DNA of 64,000 nt from NCBI GenBank assembly GCA_036274595.1, contig DASUFL010000056.1, forward strand, positions 30,328 to 94,327. The letters are read 5' to 3'. Positions within the stretch are counted from its first letter, which is position 1, and each line of letters opens with the position of its first letter. Below the pieces are notes generated by a model. That model saw nothing but the letters and a program-made list of their open reading frames with translations. It did no database searches and was not told where the DNA came from. Shown one piece after another: positions 34,858-44,518 of the stretch. The stretch is from WS-9 sp036274595 (GTDB lineage: Bacteria > Eisenbacteria > RBG-16-71-46 > SZUA-252). A program made the position numbers and the translations under genes.

Positions 34858-36246
34858 CTAGCTGTGGATCGCGCGGCCGTCGACGGCCAGCGCGGCTTCC
34901 TTGAGAGCCTCCGCCAGGGTGGGATGGGCGTGGCAGGTGCGGGCCACGTCTTCGGAGGTCGCGCCGAACTCCATCGCGGCGACGGCCTCGGCGATCATGT
35001 CGCCGGCCCGGGGGCCGATGATGTGGATGCCGAGGATGCGGTCGGTCGAGGCGTCGGCGAGCACCTTCACCCGGCCGTCGATCTGGCCGAGCGCATGGGC
35101 GCGAGCGTTCGCGCGAAAGAAGAAGACCCCCTTGCGGTACGCTGCGCCGTCCGCCTTCAGCTCGTCCTCGGAGCGGCCGACCGTCGCAATCTCGGGCTGC
35201 GTGTAGACCACGCCGGGAATCGCGTCGTAGTTCACGTGTCCGTAGCCGGTGACGATTCCCTCGACGCAGGCGACTCCTTCCTCTTCGGCCTTGTGCGCGA
35301 GCATGGCGCCGCCGATCACGTCGCCGATGGCGTAGACGCCTTCGGCCGCCTGGTAGTGGGCGTCGACCGGGACCCGCCCGCGCTCGTCGACTTGAATGCC
35401 GACCGACGCGAGGCCGAGCCCCTCCGTGTTGGGCGCGCGGCCCACGGCGACGAGGACGCGGTCAGCCTGGATCGGCTCCTGACCCTCGCACTCGACGACG
35501 CAGTCCTTCCCCTTCACCCTCGCCGCCGTGACCTTCTGCTGGAGGCGGATCTCCATGCCCTGACGTGCGAGGAGCTTCTGTCCCTCGCGCGCGATCTCCG
35601 AATCCATGCCGGGAAGGATGCGGTCGAGGTACTCGACCACCGTGACCTTGGCCCCGAGGCGGAGCCAGACGGAGCCGAGCTCGAGTCCGATGTAGCCGGC
35701 GCCGATCACCACGAGATGCTTGGGCACCGACGCGTACGCGAGCGCTTCCGTGCTCGAGCCGATCCTCTCGCCGCTCCACTCGACGCCTGGCAAAGAAGCC
35801 GGCTTGCTCCCCGTCGCGATGAGGATGTTCCTGGCCGCGAGCGTCGTCGTCTGGGGCCCGCTCTTCACGCGCACGCGCCCCGGTCCGTCGATCGTGCCCA
35901 CGCCCTTGTAGCGGGTGACCTTGTTCTTCTTGAAGAGGAAGTCGACGCCCTGCGTGCGGCCGCGGACGACCTCGTCCTTGCGCTTGAGCATGGTCGGGAG
36001 GTCCAGCTCGACCTGGCCCACCTTCACGCCATGCGGTGCGAGCGCGTCCTTGGCTTCGTGGTAGCGCTCGCTCGACTCGAGCAGGGCCTTGCTCGGGATG
36101 CAGCCGATCCGGAGGCAGGTCCCGCCAAGAGCTTCCTCGAGCTCGACGCAGCCGACGTTGAGCCCGAGCTGCGCGGCGCGGATGGCGGCGACGTAGCCTC
36201 CCGGCCCGGCGCCGATCACGACCAGGTCGTGGGATGCGTCGGCCAT
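34858..36246 (-). CDS. lpdA: Dihydrolipoyl dehydrogenase (E3)
   Basis: 462 residues, normal length. FAD-binding GAGPGGYVAAIRAAQLG, the redox disulfide GGTCLRIGCIPSK (C44 and C49), the NAD-binding VIGAGYIGLELGSVWLRLG and the dimer-interface HAHPTLAEALKEAA with the catalytic His-Glu pair are all present. It reoxidises the dihydrolipoyl group of the E2 component and reduces NAD+. It is third in the sucA-sucB-lpd operon, starting 1 base after the sucB stop, which ties it to 2-oxoglutarate dehydrogenase; it could also serve pyruvate dehydrogenase. Confidence 0.96.
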   Translation of the reverse strand: MADASHDLVVIGAGPGGYVAAIRAAQLGLNVGCVELEEALGGTCLRIGCIPSKALLESSERYHEAKDALAPHGVKVGQVELDLPTMLKRKDEVVRGRTQGVDFLFKKNKVTRYKGVGTIDGPGRVRVKSGPQTTTLAARNILIATGSKPASLPGVEWSGERIGSSTEALAYASVPKHLVVIGAGYIGLELGSVWLRLGAKVTVVEYLDRILPGMDSEIAREGQKLLARQGMEIRLQQKVTAARVKGKDCVVECEGQEPIQADRVLVAVGRAPNTEGLGLASVGIQVDERGRVPVDAHYQAAEGVYAIGDVIGGAMLAHKAEEEGVACVEGIVTGYGHVNYDAIPGVVYTQPEIATVGRSEDELKADGAAYRKGVFFFRANARAHALGQIDGRVKVLADASTDRILGIHIIGPRAGDMIAEAVAAMEFGATSEDVARTCHAHPTLAEALKEAALAVDGRAIHS

Positions 36247-36247
36247 G

Positions 36248-37555
36248 TCAGATCCCGAGCAGCATGCGGGTGGGCCGCTCGACCAGCTCCTTGATGTGCT
36301 TCAGGAAGGCGACCGACTCGCGGCCGTCGACGATGCGATGGTCGTACGTGAGCGCCACGTACATCATGGAGCGGATCACGATCTGATCGTCCACGACGAC
36401 CGGGCGCTTCTGGATGGCGTGGAGCCCGAGGATGCCGCTCTGCGGCGGGTTGATGATCGGGGTCGAGAGGAGCGAGCCGTACACGCCGCCGTTCGACACG
36501 GTGAACGTGCCCCCCTTGAGCTCGTCCAGGTGGAGCTTGTTGTCGCGCGCGCGCGCGCCGAAGTCTGCGATCTGAAGCTCGATCTCGGCGAAGCTCAGCC
36601 GCTCCGCGCCCCGGAGCACGGGCACGACGAGCCCTTTTCCGCCGCCGACGGCGATCCCGATGTCGTAGTAGTTCCGGTAGAGGACTTCCTTGTCGCGGAT
36701 CTCGGCATTCACTTGTGGATACTTCATGAGGGCGTCGATGGATGCCTTCACGAAGAAGGACATGAACCCCAGCTTGACGCCGAAGCGCTCCTGGAACGCC
36801 TCGCGCAGCTCCTCGCGCACGGCGATCACCTGGGTCATGTCGACCTCGTTGAACGTCGTGAGGAGCGCCGAGGTGTTCTGCGCCTCCTTGAGGCGCTGCG
36901 CGATCCGGAGCCGCATCGGGCTCATCGGGACCGCTTCCTCGATCCGTTCGCCCGTGTCGGGCGGCGGTGTCCATGCGGGGACCGGAGCGGTGGGCTTGGA
37001 CGGCGCCGCGGGCGCGGACGGCGCGGGTTTCCGCGTCATCTGCTCGAGAACGTCTTCCTTGAGGATCCGCCCGCCAGGCCCGGTGCCCTGGACGTCGCTC
37101 GCCTCACGTCCTTGCTGCGCGAGCTCGCGGCGTGCGGACGGCATGACGCGCGGCTCGCCGCGCATCGGGGGTGCGGCCGAGGAGCGTGCGGGGGCCGGGG
37201 CAGGCTTGGCGGCTTGGGGCGCGGCAGGCGCGGCAGGCGCGGGCTTCGGAGGCTCGCTCTTCGCGGGAGCGGGCGCCGGCGCCCGGGTCGACGTCGCGGA
37301 GGCCTTTCCGTCTCCCGTCCCCTCGCCGATCGTCGCGATGAGATCGCCGACCTTCGCCGACTCGCCCTTCTTCTTCAGCACCTGCGAGAGCGTGCCCGAC
37401 ACGGGCGCGGGAAGCTCCAGCGTCGCCTTGTCGGACTCGATCTCGACGAGCGCCTCATCGCGCTCGACCAAGTCCCCTTCGTTCTTCAGCCAGGTGCCTA
37501 TCTGCACCTCGGTAATCGATTCGCCCACCTCGGGAACGCGCAGCTCGACCGCCAT
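36248..37555 (-). CDS. sucB: 2-oxoglutarate dehydrogenase E2, dihydrolipoyl succinyltransferase
   Basis: 435 residues. An N-terminal lipoyl domain carries the lipoylated lysine K43 in EIESDKATLEL. An Ala/Pro-rich linker, a peripheral subunit-binding domain (MPSARRELAQQGREASDVQG, with GTGPGGRILKEDV), a second linker and the acyltransferase core follow. The core ends with the catalytic TYDHRIVDGRESVAFL and LLGI. The ATG at 37555 gives the standard start MAVELRVPEVGESITE; the longer open frame upstream is antisense-like sequence over sucA. It transfers the succinyl group to CoA in the TCA cycle. The gene lies 56 bases downstream of sucA and 1 base from lpd. Confidence 0.96.
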   Translation of the reverse strand: MAVELRVPEVGESITEVQIGTWLKNEGDLVERDEALVEIESDKATLELPAPVSGTLSQVLKKKGESAKVGDLIATIGEGTGDGKASATSTRAPAPAPAKSEPPKPAPAAPAAPQAAKPAPAPARSSAAPPMRGEPRVMPSARRELAQQGREASDVQGTGPGGRILKEDVLEQMTRKPAPSAPAAPSKPTAPVPAWTPPPDTGERIEEAVPMSPMRLRIAQRLKEAQNTSALLTTFNEVDMTQVIAVREELREAFQERFGVKLGFMSFFVKASIDALMKYPQVNAEIRDKEVLYRNYYDIGIAVGGGKGLVVPVLRGAERLSFAEIELQIADFGARARDNKLHLDELKGGTFTVSNGGVYGSLLSTPIINPPQSGILGLHAIQKRPVVVDDQIVIRSMMYVALTYDHRIVDGRESVAFLKHIKELVERPTRMLLGI

Positions 37556-37611
37556 CCGTGTCTCCTCGGAACCGTAGGGCTCTGCATCGGCCGGGCTCGG
37601 CCGGGCACCGA

Positions 37612-40485
37612 TTATGCCATGTCGAAGGCGGCGGTGAGGAGCCGCTCCTGCTCCAGGCGGTGGCTGCTCAGGGCGCCGCTCGCGGGAGTCGCGGCCTCGG
37701 GACGCGTGACGCCGCTCAGGGGATGCCGTCCGAACAAGGATGTGCCGAATCGCGCCAGGATGTAGCTCCAGGCGCCCATGTTCTCGGCCTCCTCCTGGAC
37801 CCAGACCACCGGCGTTCCGTCCCGCGCGCCCTGGACCACGGGCTCGAGCGCGCCCGCCGCGAGCGGGTAGAGCTGCTCCACGCGCGCGATGGCGATGTCC
37901 TTTCGCTTCAGCGATTCCCGCTTCGCCACGAGCTCGTAGTAGATCTTGCCGGAGCAGAGGAGGATCCGTTTCGCGTCCGCCGGCTTCACGATGAGATCGG
38001 GAATCACGCGCTGGAACCTGCCGCGCGTGAGATCGGCGATCGGCGAGACGCAGGCGGGATGGCGGAGGAGGCTCTTCGGCGTCATCACGACGAGCGGCTT
38101 TCGCCAAGGGCGCACGACCTGGCGCCGAAGCACGTGGAAGTACTGCGCCGGCGTCGAGGGATAGACGACCTGGATGTTGTCCTTGGCCGCGAGCTGGAGG
38201 AAGCGCTCCAGCCGTGCGCTCGAATGCTCCGACCCCTGTCCCTCGAGTCCGTGCGGCAGGAGGAGCACGAGCGCCGAGAGCCGGCGCCACTTCTCTTCGC
38301 CCGACACCAGGAATTGGTCGATGATCACCTGCGCCGCGTTCACGAAGTCGCCGAACTGCGCCTCCCAGAGCGTGAGACCGGCCGGGCATTCGAGGCTGTA
38401 GCCGTACTCGAAGCCGACCACCCCGACTTCGCTGAGCGGGCTGTTGATGATGTCGACGGGCGCCTGATCCTTCGACAGGTGCTGCAGCGCGACGTGGAGC
38501 CTTCCGTTCTCCGCGTCGAAGAGCCCCGCGTGCCGCTGGCTGAACGTGCCGCGGAGGCTGTCCTGTCCGGACAGGCGGACGCGCGCGCCTTCGAGCGCGA
38601 GGCTCCCGAAGGCGACCGACTCCGCCGAGGCCCAGTCGAGCGGCTTCTCGCCGCGCGCCATCTGGCGTTTCAGCTCGAGGCCGCGCCGGGCCTTGGGATG
38701 GGGATGGAATCCCTCCGGCACGGAGGCCTGGGCCTCGAGGATCCTGGACGCGCGCTCGAGGGTGATGCCGGTGTCCGGCTCGGGGACGTCCGCGTCCGGG
38801 CCGCCCTTGTAGTCGGTCCACGCCTCCGTGAGCGATTCGACTGTCAGGTGCCCGTCGCCGTTCCTGGCGTGCGTCAGCTCCTCCTCGAGGAAGGCGCGCT
38901 TGGCCCGCGCGAATCCGTCGGCCTCGTCGCGCGTCACCCGGCCAAGGCGGATCAGCTCGTCCCGGTAGCGCTCGTGCACCGGCGCGCGGGCCGCGATCGT
39001 GCGGTAGAGCTGGGGCTGCGTGAAGGCGGGTTCGTCCCCCTCGTTGTGCCCGTGCCGGCGATACCCGTAGAGATCGATGACCACGTCGCGATGGAACTGC
39101 TGGCGGAACTCCATCGCGAGGCGCGTCACGTACAGGACCGCCTCGAGATCCTCGCCGTTCACGTGGAAGATCGGCACCTGGAGCATGCGCGCGACGTCGG
39201 TCGCGTACGGCGTCGACCGGCCTTCCTCGGGAAGCGTGGTGAATCCGATCTGGTTGTTCACGATGACGTGGAGCGTGCCGCCGGTCTTGTAGCCGGCGAG
39301 CTGGCTCATGTTGAGCACCTCCTGCACCACGCCCTCGCCCGCGAACGCGGCGTCGCCGTGGATCAGGAGCACCATGCCCATGTCGCCCGAACGATCGCCG
39401 ACCCTGTCCTGCTTGGCGCGCATCCGGCCGACCGCGACGGGATCGACGTACTCGAGGTGGCTCGGGTTGTAGCAGAGCGAGAGGTGCATCGCCCCCCCGC
39501 TCTCCGTCTCGAGATCGACGCTGTAGCCGAGGTGGTACTTCACGTCCCCCTTCCCCACGTACATCTCCGGATCGGCGTCCTCGAACTCGCGGAAGATGCG
39601 GCGAGGAGCCTTCCCCATGACGTTGGCGAGCACATTGAGCCGCCCGCGATGCGCCATGCCCATCACGATCTCGCACTGCCCCTGGCGCGATGCCGTCTCG
39701 ATCACGAGATCGAGGAGCGGGATCAGGGACTCGGAGCCCTCGAGCGAGAAGCTCTTCGAGCCGATGTACTTCTTCTGGATGAAGTCCTCGAAGACCTGCG
39801 CCTCGGTGAGGCGGCGCAGGACCTTCACCTGCTCCTCGCGAGAGAGGACGGCGTGATTCTGCGAGCGCTCCATCCGGTGCTGGAGCCACTCGCGGATGGA
39901 CGTGTCCTCGATGTGGAGGTAATGCGCGCCCACCGACCCGCAGTAGGTCCGCTTCAGGCGCTCCAAGATCTGGCGCATCGGGACGGGCGCGCCGTCCGAG
40001 ATGGGATCGGCGATCGTCCGGTCGAGGTCCGCCTCGGTGAAGCCGAAGTAGGCGGGCTCGAGGTCGCTCGGCATGGGTCGCGGAGCGCCCAGCGGATCGA
40101 CCTTGGCGATCAGGTGCCCGCGCGCGCGGAAGCTCCGGAAGAGCGCCTCCGCGCTCCTCGCGAACTCGGCGGTCGAGTCCACGGCTTCGGCCGTCGCGGG
40201 GGCGCCGTTCGACGGGGTGCGCGCGACGAAGGTCCCGATCATCCCGGCCCGATCTACGTTCGACGGCACGCGCGCCCTGGTCGCGCGTCCGAAGAGCCGC
40301 TGGGGCGGGAACGAGGGGTTGAGCTGGGGCCGGGAGGCGAAGCCGTTCGCTTCCGGCGCCAGCGTCTGGAAGTATTCCCGCCACGCCTCCGGAACCGACT
40401 CCCGATCGCGGAGGAATTCGGCGTAGAGGGCCTCCACGAAGGGGAGGCTCAGCGTATTGGGGCCTTGTGGGTCGAAATCGGACAT
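37612..40485 (-). CDS. sucA: 2-oxoglutarate dehydrogenase E1
   Basis: 957 residues, close to the family's usual 930-960. The E2-binding N-terminus (LSLPFVEALYAEFLRDRESV) and AYFGFTEADLDR are present. So are the thiamine-diphosphate region with MGMAHRGRLNVLANV, LLIHGDAAFAGEGVVQE, and the C-terminal transketolase part (YGYSLECPAGLTLWEAQFGD, VWVQEEAENMGAWSYI). It decarboxylates 2-oxoglutarate and passes the succinyl group to lipoyl-SucB. I chose the ATG at 40485 (MSDFDPQGPNT); an upstream in-frame start would add 23 atypical residues. First gene of the operon, divergent from the aldehyde dehydrogenase. Confidence 0.96.
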   Translation of the reverse strand: MSDFDPQGPNTLSLPFVEALYAEFLRDRESVPEAWREYFQTLAPEANGFASRPQLNPSFPPQRLFGRATRARVPSNVDRAGMIGTFVARTPSNGAPATAEAVDSTAEFARSAEALFRSFRARGHLIAKVDPLGAPRPMPSDLEPAYFGFTEADLDRTIADPISDGAPVPMRQILERLKRTYCGSVGAHYLHIEDTSIREWLQHRMERSQNHAVLSREEQVKVLRRLTEAQVFEDFIQKKYIGSKSFSLEGSESLIPLLDLVIETASRQGQCEIVMGMAHRGRLNVLANVMGKAPRRIFREFEDADPEMYVGKGDVKYHLGYSVDLETESGGAMHLSLCYNPSHLEYVDPVAVGRMRAKQDRVGDRSGDMGMVLLIHGDAAFAGEGVVQEVLNMSQLAGYKTGGTLHVIVNNQIGFTTLPEEGRSTPYATDVARMLQVPIFHVNGEDLEAVLYVTRLAMEFRQQFHRDVVIDLYGYRRHGHNEGDEPAFTQPQLYRTIAARAPVHERYRDELIRLGRVTRDEADGFARAKRAFLEEELTHARNGDGHLTVESLTEAWTDYKGGPDADVPEPDTGITLERASRILEAQASVPEGFHPHPKARRGLELKRQMARGEKPLDWASAESVAFGSLALEGARVRLSGQDSLRGTFSQRHAGLFDAENGRLHVALQHLSKDQAPVDIINSPLSEVGVVGFEYGYSLECPAGLTLWEAQFGDFVNAAQVIIDQFLVSGEEKWRRLSALVLLLPHGLEGQGSEHSSARLERFLQLAAKDNIQVVYPSTPAQYFHVLRRQVVRPWRKPLVVMTPKSLLRHPACVSPIADLTRGRFQRVIPDLIVKPADAKRILLCSGKIYYELVAKRESLKRKDIAIARVEQLYPLAAGALEPVVQGARDGTPVVWVQEEAENMGAWSYILARFGTSLFGRHPLSGVTRPEAATPASGALSSHRLEQERLLTAAFDMA

Positions 40486-40714
40486 AATCCTCGTCTCGGT
40501 CGGGTCCTGGATGTTTGGATGGCGCCCGCCCCGCGGAGCTTCGGCAGTCACCACGCCCGCGGGAGAGGGGGCGCGAAAAGGATCGCCCTCCTCGCCCGGC
40601 CGAATATGATGCCAGAGCGGGACGGTCGGTTCATCAACTTAGTCGATGGCAATAGCTTCCAGCCGATTCCGGAGGGCCCGATGGGGTCCGTTCAGGGTCG
40701 AGGTCGAGGGCCGA

Positions 40715-42079
40715 ATGATCTCCAGTATCAATCCGGCGACGGGTGAGACCCTAGCGACTTACGAAGCGATGTCGCCGGCCGAGACGGTGCGGGTGGTCGA
40801 GCGGGCCAACCAAGCCTTTCGGACGTGGCGGCGGCTCGGCTTCATCGAGCGGGCCAGGCCGATGAAGCGAGCGGGCGACCTCCTCGACGAGCGGAAGGAC
40901 GCGCTCGCCCTCCTCATGGCGCGCGAGATGGGAAAGCCCATCGCCCAGGGAATCTCCGAGGCCGAGAAGTGCGCCTGGGTCTGCCGCCATTACGCGGAGC
41001 ACGCGCAGACGTTCCTCGTTCCCGAGGAGATCCCGAGCGACGCGGCGAAGAGCTACGCGGCCTTTCAGCCGCTCGGCGTCGTGCTCGGCGTGATGCCGTG
41101 GAATTTTCCCTTCTGGCAGGTCTTCCGCTTCGCCGCGCCGACGCTCATGGCGGGAAACGCGTGCGTGCTCAAGCACGCATCCAACGTGACCGGGTGCGCG
41201 CTCGCGATCGGGGACGTCATGCGCGACGCGGGATTCCCGGAGGGGCTGTTCGGCGTGCTCCTCGTGCCGGGAGACCAGGTCGCGCGCGTGATCGAGATGC
41301 CGCTCGTGCGCGCGGTGTCGCTCACGGGGAGCGCGGCGGCCGGGCGCTCGGTCGCGCGCGAGGCGGGGCGCGTGCTCAAGAAGTGCGTGCTCGAGCTGGG
41401 CGGGAGCGATCCCTACGTCGTGCTCGAGGACGCGGAGCTGGGCCCGGCCGTCGAGACCTGCGTGGCCTCGCGGCTCATCAACGCCGGCCAGAGCTGCATC
41501 GCGGCGAAGCGATTCATCGTGGTGCGTTCGCTCGAGCGCGCGTTCACCGAGCGCATGGTCGACCTCATGCGCGAGAAGACGCAGGGCCAGCCCACCGAGC
41601 CGGGCATCGACCTGGGGCCCCTCGCGCGCCGCGATCTCAGGGACCAGCTCCATGCGCAGGTCACGGAGAGTGTGCGGCGCGGTGCGGTGCGGGCGCTCGG
41701 AGGCACCGTGCCGCCCGGCGCCGGAGCGTTCTACCCGCCGACGGTCCTCACCTCGGTGCGCCCCGGCATGCCCGCGTACGAGGAGGAAACGTTCGGCCCC
41801 GTGGCCGCGGTGATCACGGCCGACGACGAAGCGGACGCCATCCGGATCGCGAACGACAGCCCGTTCGGGCTCGGCGCGGCCGTCTTCACCAAGGACCGCG
41901 CGCGCGGCGAGCGCATCGCGGCCGAGGAGCTCGACGCGGGCGCGTGCTTCGTGAACGCGTTCGTGCGGTCCGATCCGCGGCTCCCGTTCGGCGGGGTCAA
42001 GGACTCCGGCTACGGACGCGAGCTCTCCTCGTTCGGCATCCGGGAATTCGTGAACATCAAGACGGTCTACGTGGCGTAG
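40715..42079 (+). CDS. Aldehyde dehydrogenase, succinate-semialdehyde dehydrogenase type
   Basis: 454 residues. ALDH-superfamily motifs: MPWNFPFWQVFRFAAPTL, SLTGSAAAGRSVA (coenzyme loop), LELGGSDPYVVL (general-base Glu), NAGQSCIAAKRF (nucleophile Cys at about 261), EEETFGPVAAV and LPFGGVKDSGYGRELSSFG. The short N-terminus, the PWNFPFWQ signature and NPATGE start match the GabD/Sad type that oxidises succinate semialdehyde, but other aldehydes are possible. The ATG at 40715 gives ISSINPATGETLATYE. Placement opposite sucA, at the 2-oxoglutarate/succinate branch, supports a succinate semialdehyde role; this is inference. Confidence 0.87.
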   Translation: MISSINPATGETLATYEAMSPAETVRVVERANQAFRTWRRLGFIERARPMKRAGDLLDERKDALALLMAREMGKPIAQGISEAEKCAWVCRHYAEHAQTFLVPEEIPSDAAKSYAAFQPLGVVLGVMPWNFPFWQVFRFAAPTLMAGNACVLKHASNVTGCALAIGDVMRDAGFPEGLFGVLLVPGDQVARVIEMPLVRAVSLTGSAAAGRSVAREAGRVLKKCVLELGGSDPYVVLEDAELGPAVETCVASRLINAGQSCIAAKRFIVVRSLERAFTERMVDLMREKTQGQPTEPGIDLGPLARRDLRDQLHAQVTESVRRGAVRALGGTVPPGAGAFYPPTVLTSVRPGMPAYEEETFGPVAAVITADDEADAIRIANDSPFGLGAAVFTKDRARGERIAAEELDAGACFVNAFVRSDPRLPFGGVKDSGYGRELSSFGIREFVNIKTVYVA

Positions 42080-42119
42080 GCCCGGTCCGCGCCGCGGCTC
42101 GTTTCGAGCGACGCGCCCG

Positions 42120-43943
42120 CTATGAAGCCTCGTCCTTGGTCCAGGGTCCGAACGGAAACGCGATCCGGACCTGCATGATCCGCTCCCTCCGGTGCTCGGC
42201 CTCGAGGTGGTACACCCGTGCCCGGAGCAGGTCCTCGAGGGAGACCATGCCCACGAGCCTCCGGCCCGGGCCCCGTTCCACCACCGGAAACCGGGTGAGT
42301 CCCGTCGTGGCCATGCGGTGCACGGTGACGCGGAGCGGCTCGTCCGGATAGGCGACGACCGGATCGGCGCGCAGGATTCCCTCGAGCTCCACGGCCGCAT
42401 CCGTCCGTGGGCCATCCGCGAGCACGGTCAGCTCGTACCGGGTGACGACGCCGTCGAGTCGCCCGTTCGCGTCCACGACGGGGAAGAGCCTCTGCGGGGC
42501 CGAGCCGGGGACGACGTGGAGCGACCGGTCGAGCTCCGGGAACGACAGTCGAGGGGGGAGCGCCGCGACGTCCGCGCGCATGACCTCGCGCACGAACAGG
42601 ATCTCGAGCGGATCGGTGGCGTATTCGCGGCTCAGGTGAAAGCCGCGCCTCGAGATCTTCTCCGTCAGGATCGAGCGCTTGAGCAGGAGCACCGTGAACC
42701 CGTGCGCGATCGAGACCGCGACCAGGAGCGGCAGGAGCATGTTCACGTCGTGGGTCAGCTCCAGGGAGAAGACGATGCCGGTGAGCGGGGCGCGCATCGT
42801 CCCCCCCAGGATCGCGCCCATGCTCACGAGCGGCCAGAATCCGGCGCCCCGGTCGGGCAGCACCCAGGCTTCGATCCCTCCCAGCGCGCCGCCGAGCATG
42901 AGGAGCGGCGCGAGGACGCCCCCGGACGTTCCCGAGCCGAGCGACACCGCCCAGATCAGCGCCTTCACGCCGAGGATCGCGAGCAGGACGGGCCCCGCGA
43001 CCGAGCCCTGGAGCAGATCGCCGATCGTGTCGTAGCCGACCCCGAGCGCGCGCGGGAAGAAGAGGCCGCCGATCCCGACGACCAGTCCGCCGATCGCGGG
43101 CCACCACATCCAGTGGATGGGGAGCCGGGCGAAGGCGTCCTCGGACGCGTAGACGGCGCGGGTCAGGAGGCCCGAGAGGACGCCGGCGAGGAGTCCCGCG
43201 ACGACGCAGCCCGCGAGCGCGTCGGGGCCGATGAAGGCGGGATGGGGCGCGACCGGGAAGAGAGGTCCCAGGCCCAGGATGTAGCGCCGCGCCGCCGCCG
43301 CGGTCGCGCTCGCGAGCGCGACGGGCACGAGGCTCCGCGGCTTCCACTCGAAGAGGAGGAGCTCCACGGCGAGAAGCGTCGCCGCGACCGGGGCCGCGAA
43401 GGTGGCGGCCATGCCCGCCGCGGCTCCGGCGACGAGGAGCGTCTTCCGCTCCGCGCTCGTCAGATGGAAGAACTGCGCGACCAGCGATCCGACCGCGCCC
43501 CCCGTCATGATGATCGGCCCCTCGGCGCCGAAGGGACCACCCGATCCGATGGAGATGGCGGAGGAGAGCGGCTTGAGCAGCGCGACCTTGGGCTCGACCT
43601 TGCTCCCGTGGAGGAGGATCGCCTCGATCGCTTCGGGAATTCCATGCCCCCGGATCCGCTCCGATCCATACCGCGCCATGAATCCGATGACGAGCGCGCC
43701 GATCACGGGCACCGCCACGACCGCGAGGCCGAGCGCGTGGTCCGCGGGAGACGCGTGCGCGATCGAGATCCGGTGGAAGAAGAAGAGGTTGGTGAAGAAG
43801 TCGATGAGCGCCAGCAGGCCCTTCGCCACGAAGGAGGCGGCGAGGCCGATCGCGACGGCGATGAGACCGACGGGCAGAAGCCGGGGCGTGGCGGTGAAGT
43901 CCCCCAGCTCTTCCAGGGTGTCGGCGGCCGCCTTGGCGCTCAA
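42120..43943 (-). CDS. ClC-family chloride channel/transporter with C-terminal CBS pair
   Basis: 607 residues starting at a TTG that overlaps the stop of the MarR gene. The membrane part (about 20-420) has the ClC selectivity motifs GHGIPEAIEA (GxGIP), GSGGPFGAEGPIIMTGGAVG (GxEGP) and GSGTSGGVLAPLLMLGG (GxFxP-like region). Residues about 450-590 hold two CBS repeats (VMRADVAALPPRLSFPELDR; GLTRFPVVERGPGRRLVGMV), usually nucleotide-sensing. Whether it is a channel or a Cl-/H+ exchanger cannot be decided from sequence by eye. Translational coupling to the MarR regulator suggests that the regulator controls it. Confidence 0.9.
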   Translation of the reverse strand: MSAKAAADTLEELGDFTATPRLLPVGLIAVAIGLAASFVAKGLLALIDFFTNLFFFHRISIAHASPADHALGLAVVAVPVIGALVIGFMARYGSERIRGHGIPEAIEAILLHGSKVEPKVALLKPLSSAISIGSGGPFGAEGPIIMTGGAVGSLVAQFFHLTSAERKTLLVAGAAAGMAATFAAPVAATLLAVELLLFEWKPRSLVPVALASATAAAARRYILGLGPLFPVAPHPAFIGPDALAGCVVAGLLAGVLSGLLTRAVYASEDAFARLPIHWMWWPAIGGLVVGIGGLFFPRALGVGYDTIGDLLQGSVAGPVLLAILGVKALIWAVSLGSGTSGGVLAPLLMLGGALGGIEAWVLPDRGAGFWPLVSMGAILGGTMRAPLTGIVFSLELTHDVNMLLPLLVAVSIAHGFTVLLLKRSILTEKISRRGFHLSREYATDPLEILFVREVMRADVAALPPRLSFPELDRSLHVVPGSAPQRLFPVVDANGRLDGVVTRYELTVLADGPRTDAAVELEGILRADPVVAYPDEPLRVTVHRMATTGLTRFPVVERGPGRRLVGMVSLEDLLRARVYHLEAEHRRERIMQVRIAFPFGPWTKDEAS

Positions 43944-44482
43944 CGGCGGGCCTTTCGGCCGACGGTCGGGCGAGCCTTGTCGGCCCCACGCCGCCCCGCG
44001 GGCTCCTCGAAGAACATCGCGGGGGGCTCGGCCGGCACCGCAAGCGTTCCCGCCACGTCATCGAGCGCCGACGCGAGCAGGCGGCGCCGGGAGGCGCCGA
44101 GCGCCTCGATCGCGGCGATCAGCCGGTCCTGCGCGGCCCCGGGGGCGCGGCGGAGGAGGCTCCGGCCGCGGGCGGTGAGGGAGAGCTCGAGCGCGCGGGC
44201 GTCGGCCAGGGACCGGAGCCGCTGGACCAGGCCACGCCGAACGAGGCGGGTCACCACGACGGACACGCTGCTCTGATGCGTGTGCGTCCGCCGCGCGAGC
44301 TCGTTGAGCGAGATGGCGGGGGATTCGCCCAGCTTCTGGAGGACGAAGAGCTGAGCCCCGCTCAAGCCCATGGAGCGCTCGGCGGAGCGCGAGGATTCCC
44401 GCAGGGCCTGGACCAGCGCACGAAGGCCGTCGAGCGCGCGCCGCGTATCCGGGGTGGGCTCGGTCGATATATTGGGTCCCAT
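43940..44482 (-). CDS. MarR-family transcriptional regulator
   Basis: 180 residues with a winged helix-turn-helix: GLSGAQLFVLQKLGESPAIS, LNELARRTHTHQSSVSVVVT (recognition helix), RLVRRGLVQRLRSLADARAL (wing). The C-terminal 40 residues are disordered and basic. MarR proteins bind as dimers to palindromes, usually repressing their own and a neighbouring gene. Here the neighbours are the overlapping ClC gene and the divergent ABC-F gene, with a perfect 24-bp palindrome in the divergent region. The ATG at 44482 has no good Shine-Dalgarno site, so the message may be nearly leaderless. Confidence 0.88.
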   Translation of the reverse strand: MGPNISTEPTPDTRRALDGLRALVQALRESSRSAERSMGLSGAQLFVLQKLGESPAISLNELARRTHTHQSSVSVVVTRLVRRGLVQRLRSLADARALELSLTARGRSLLRRAPGAAQDRLIAAIEALGASRRRLLASALDDVAGTLAVPAEPPAMFFEEPAGRRGADKARPTVGRKARR

Positions 44483-44494
44483 ACATGTCTATGA

Positions 44495-44518
44495 TGCCCC
44501 CGCGGCGCCGCGGGGGCA
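44495..44518. promoter_or_regulatory. Perfect 24-bp GC-rich palindrome between marR and the ABC-F gene
   Basis: The half site TGCCCCCGCGGC is followed directly by its reverse complement, with no mismatch. It lies 12 bases upstream of the marR ATG and upstream of the divergent ABC-F gene. It could be a regulator-binding site or an RNA hairpin; neither strand shows a U run after it. Confidence 0.5.

Noticed and set aside
34864..36294. Plus-strand open frame opposite lpd
   Set aside because: Shadow of a well-conserved dihydrolipoyl dehydrogenase; composition is that of antisense GC-rich coding DNA.
36248..40384. A 1,378-residue SucB with a long N-terminal extension
   Set aside because: The extension is out-of-phase sucA; the ATG at 37555 gives the canonical lipoyl-domain start.
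37558..40746. Very long plus-strand open frame (over 1,000 codons) opposite sucA
   Set aside because: The sucA product on the other strand is fully recognisable; the plus frame has no domain and reflects high third-position GC.
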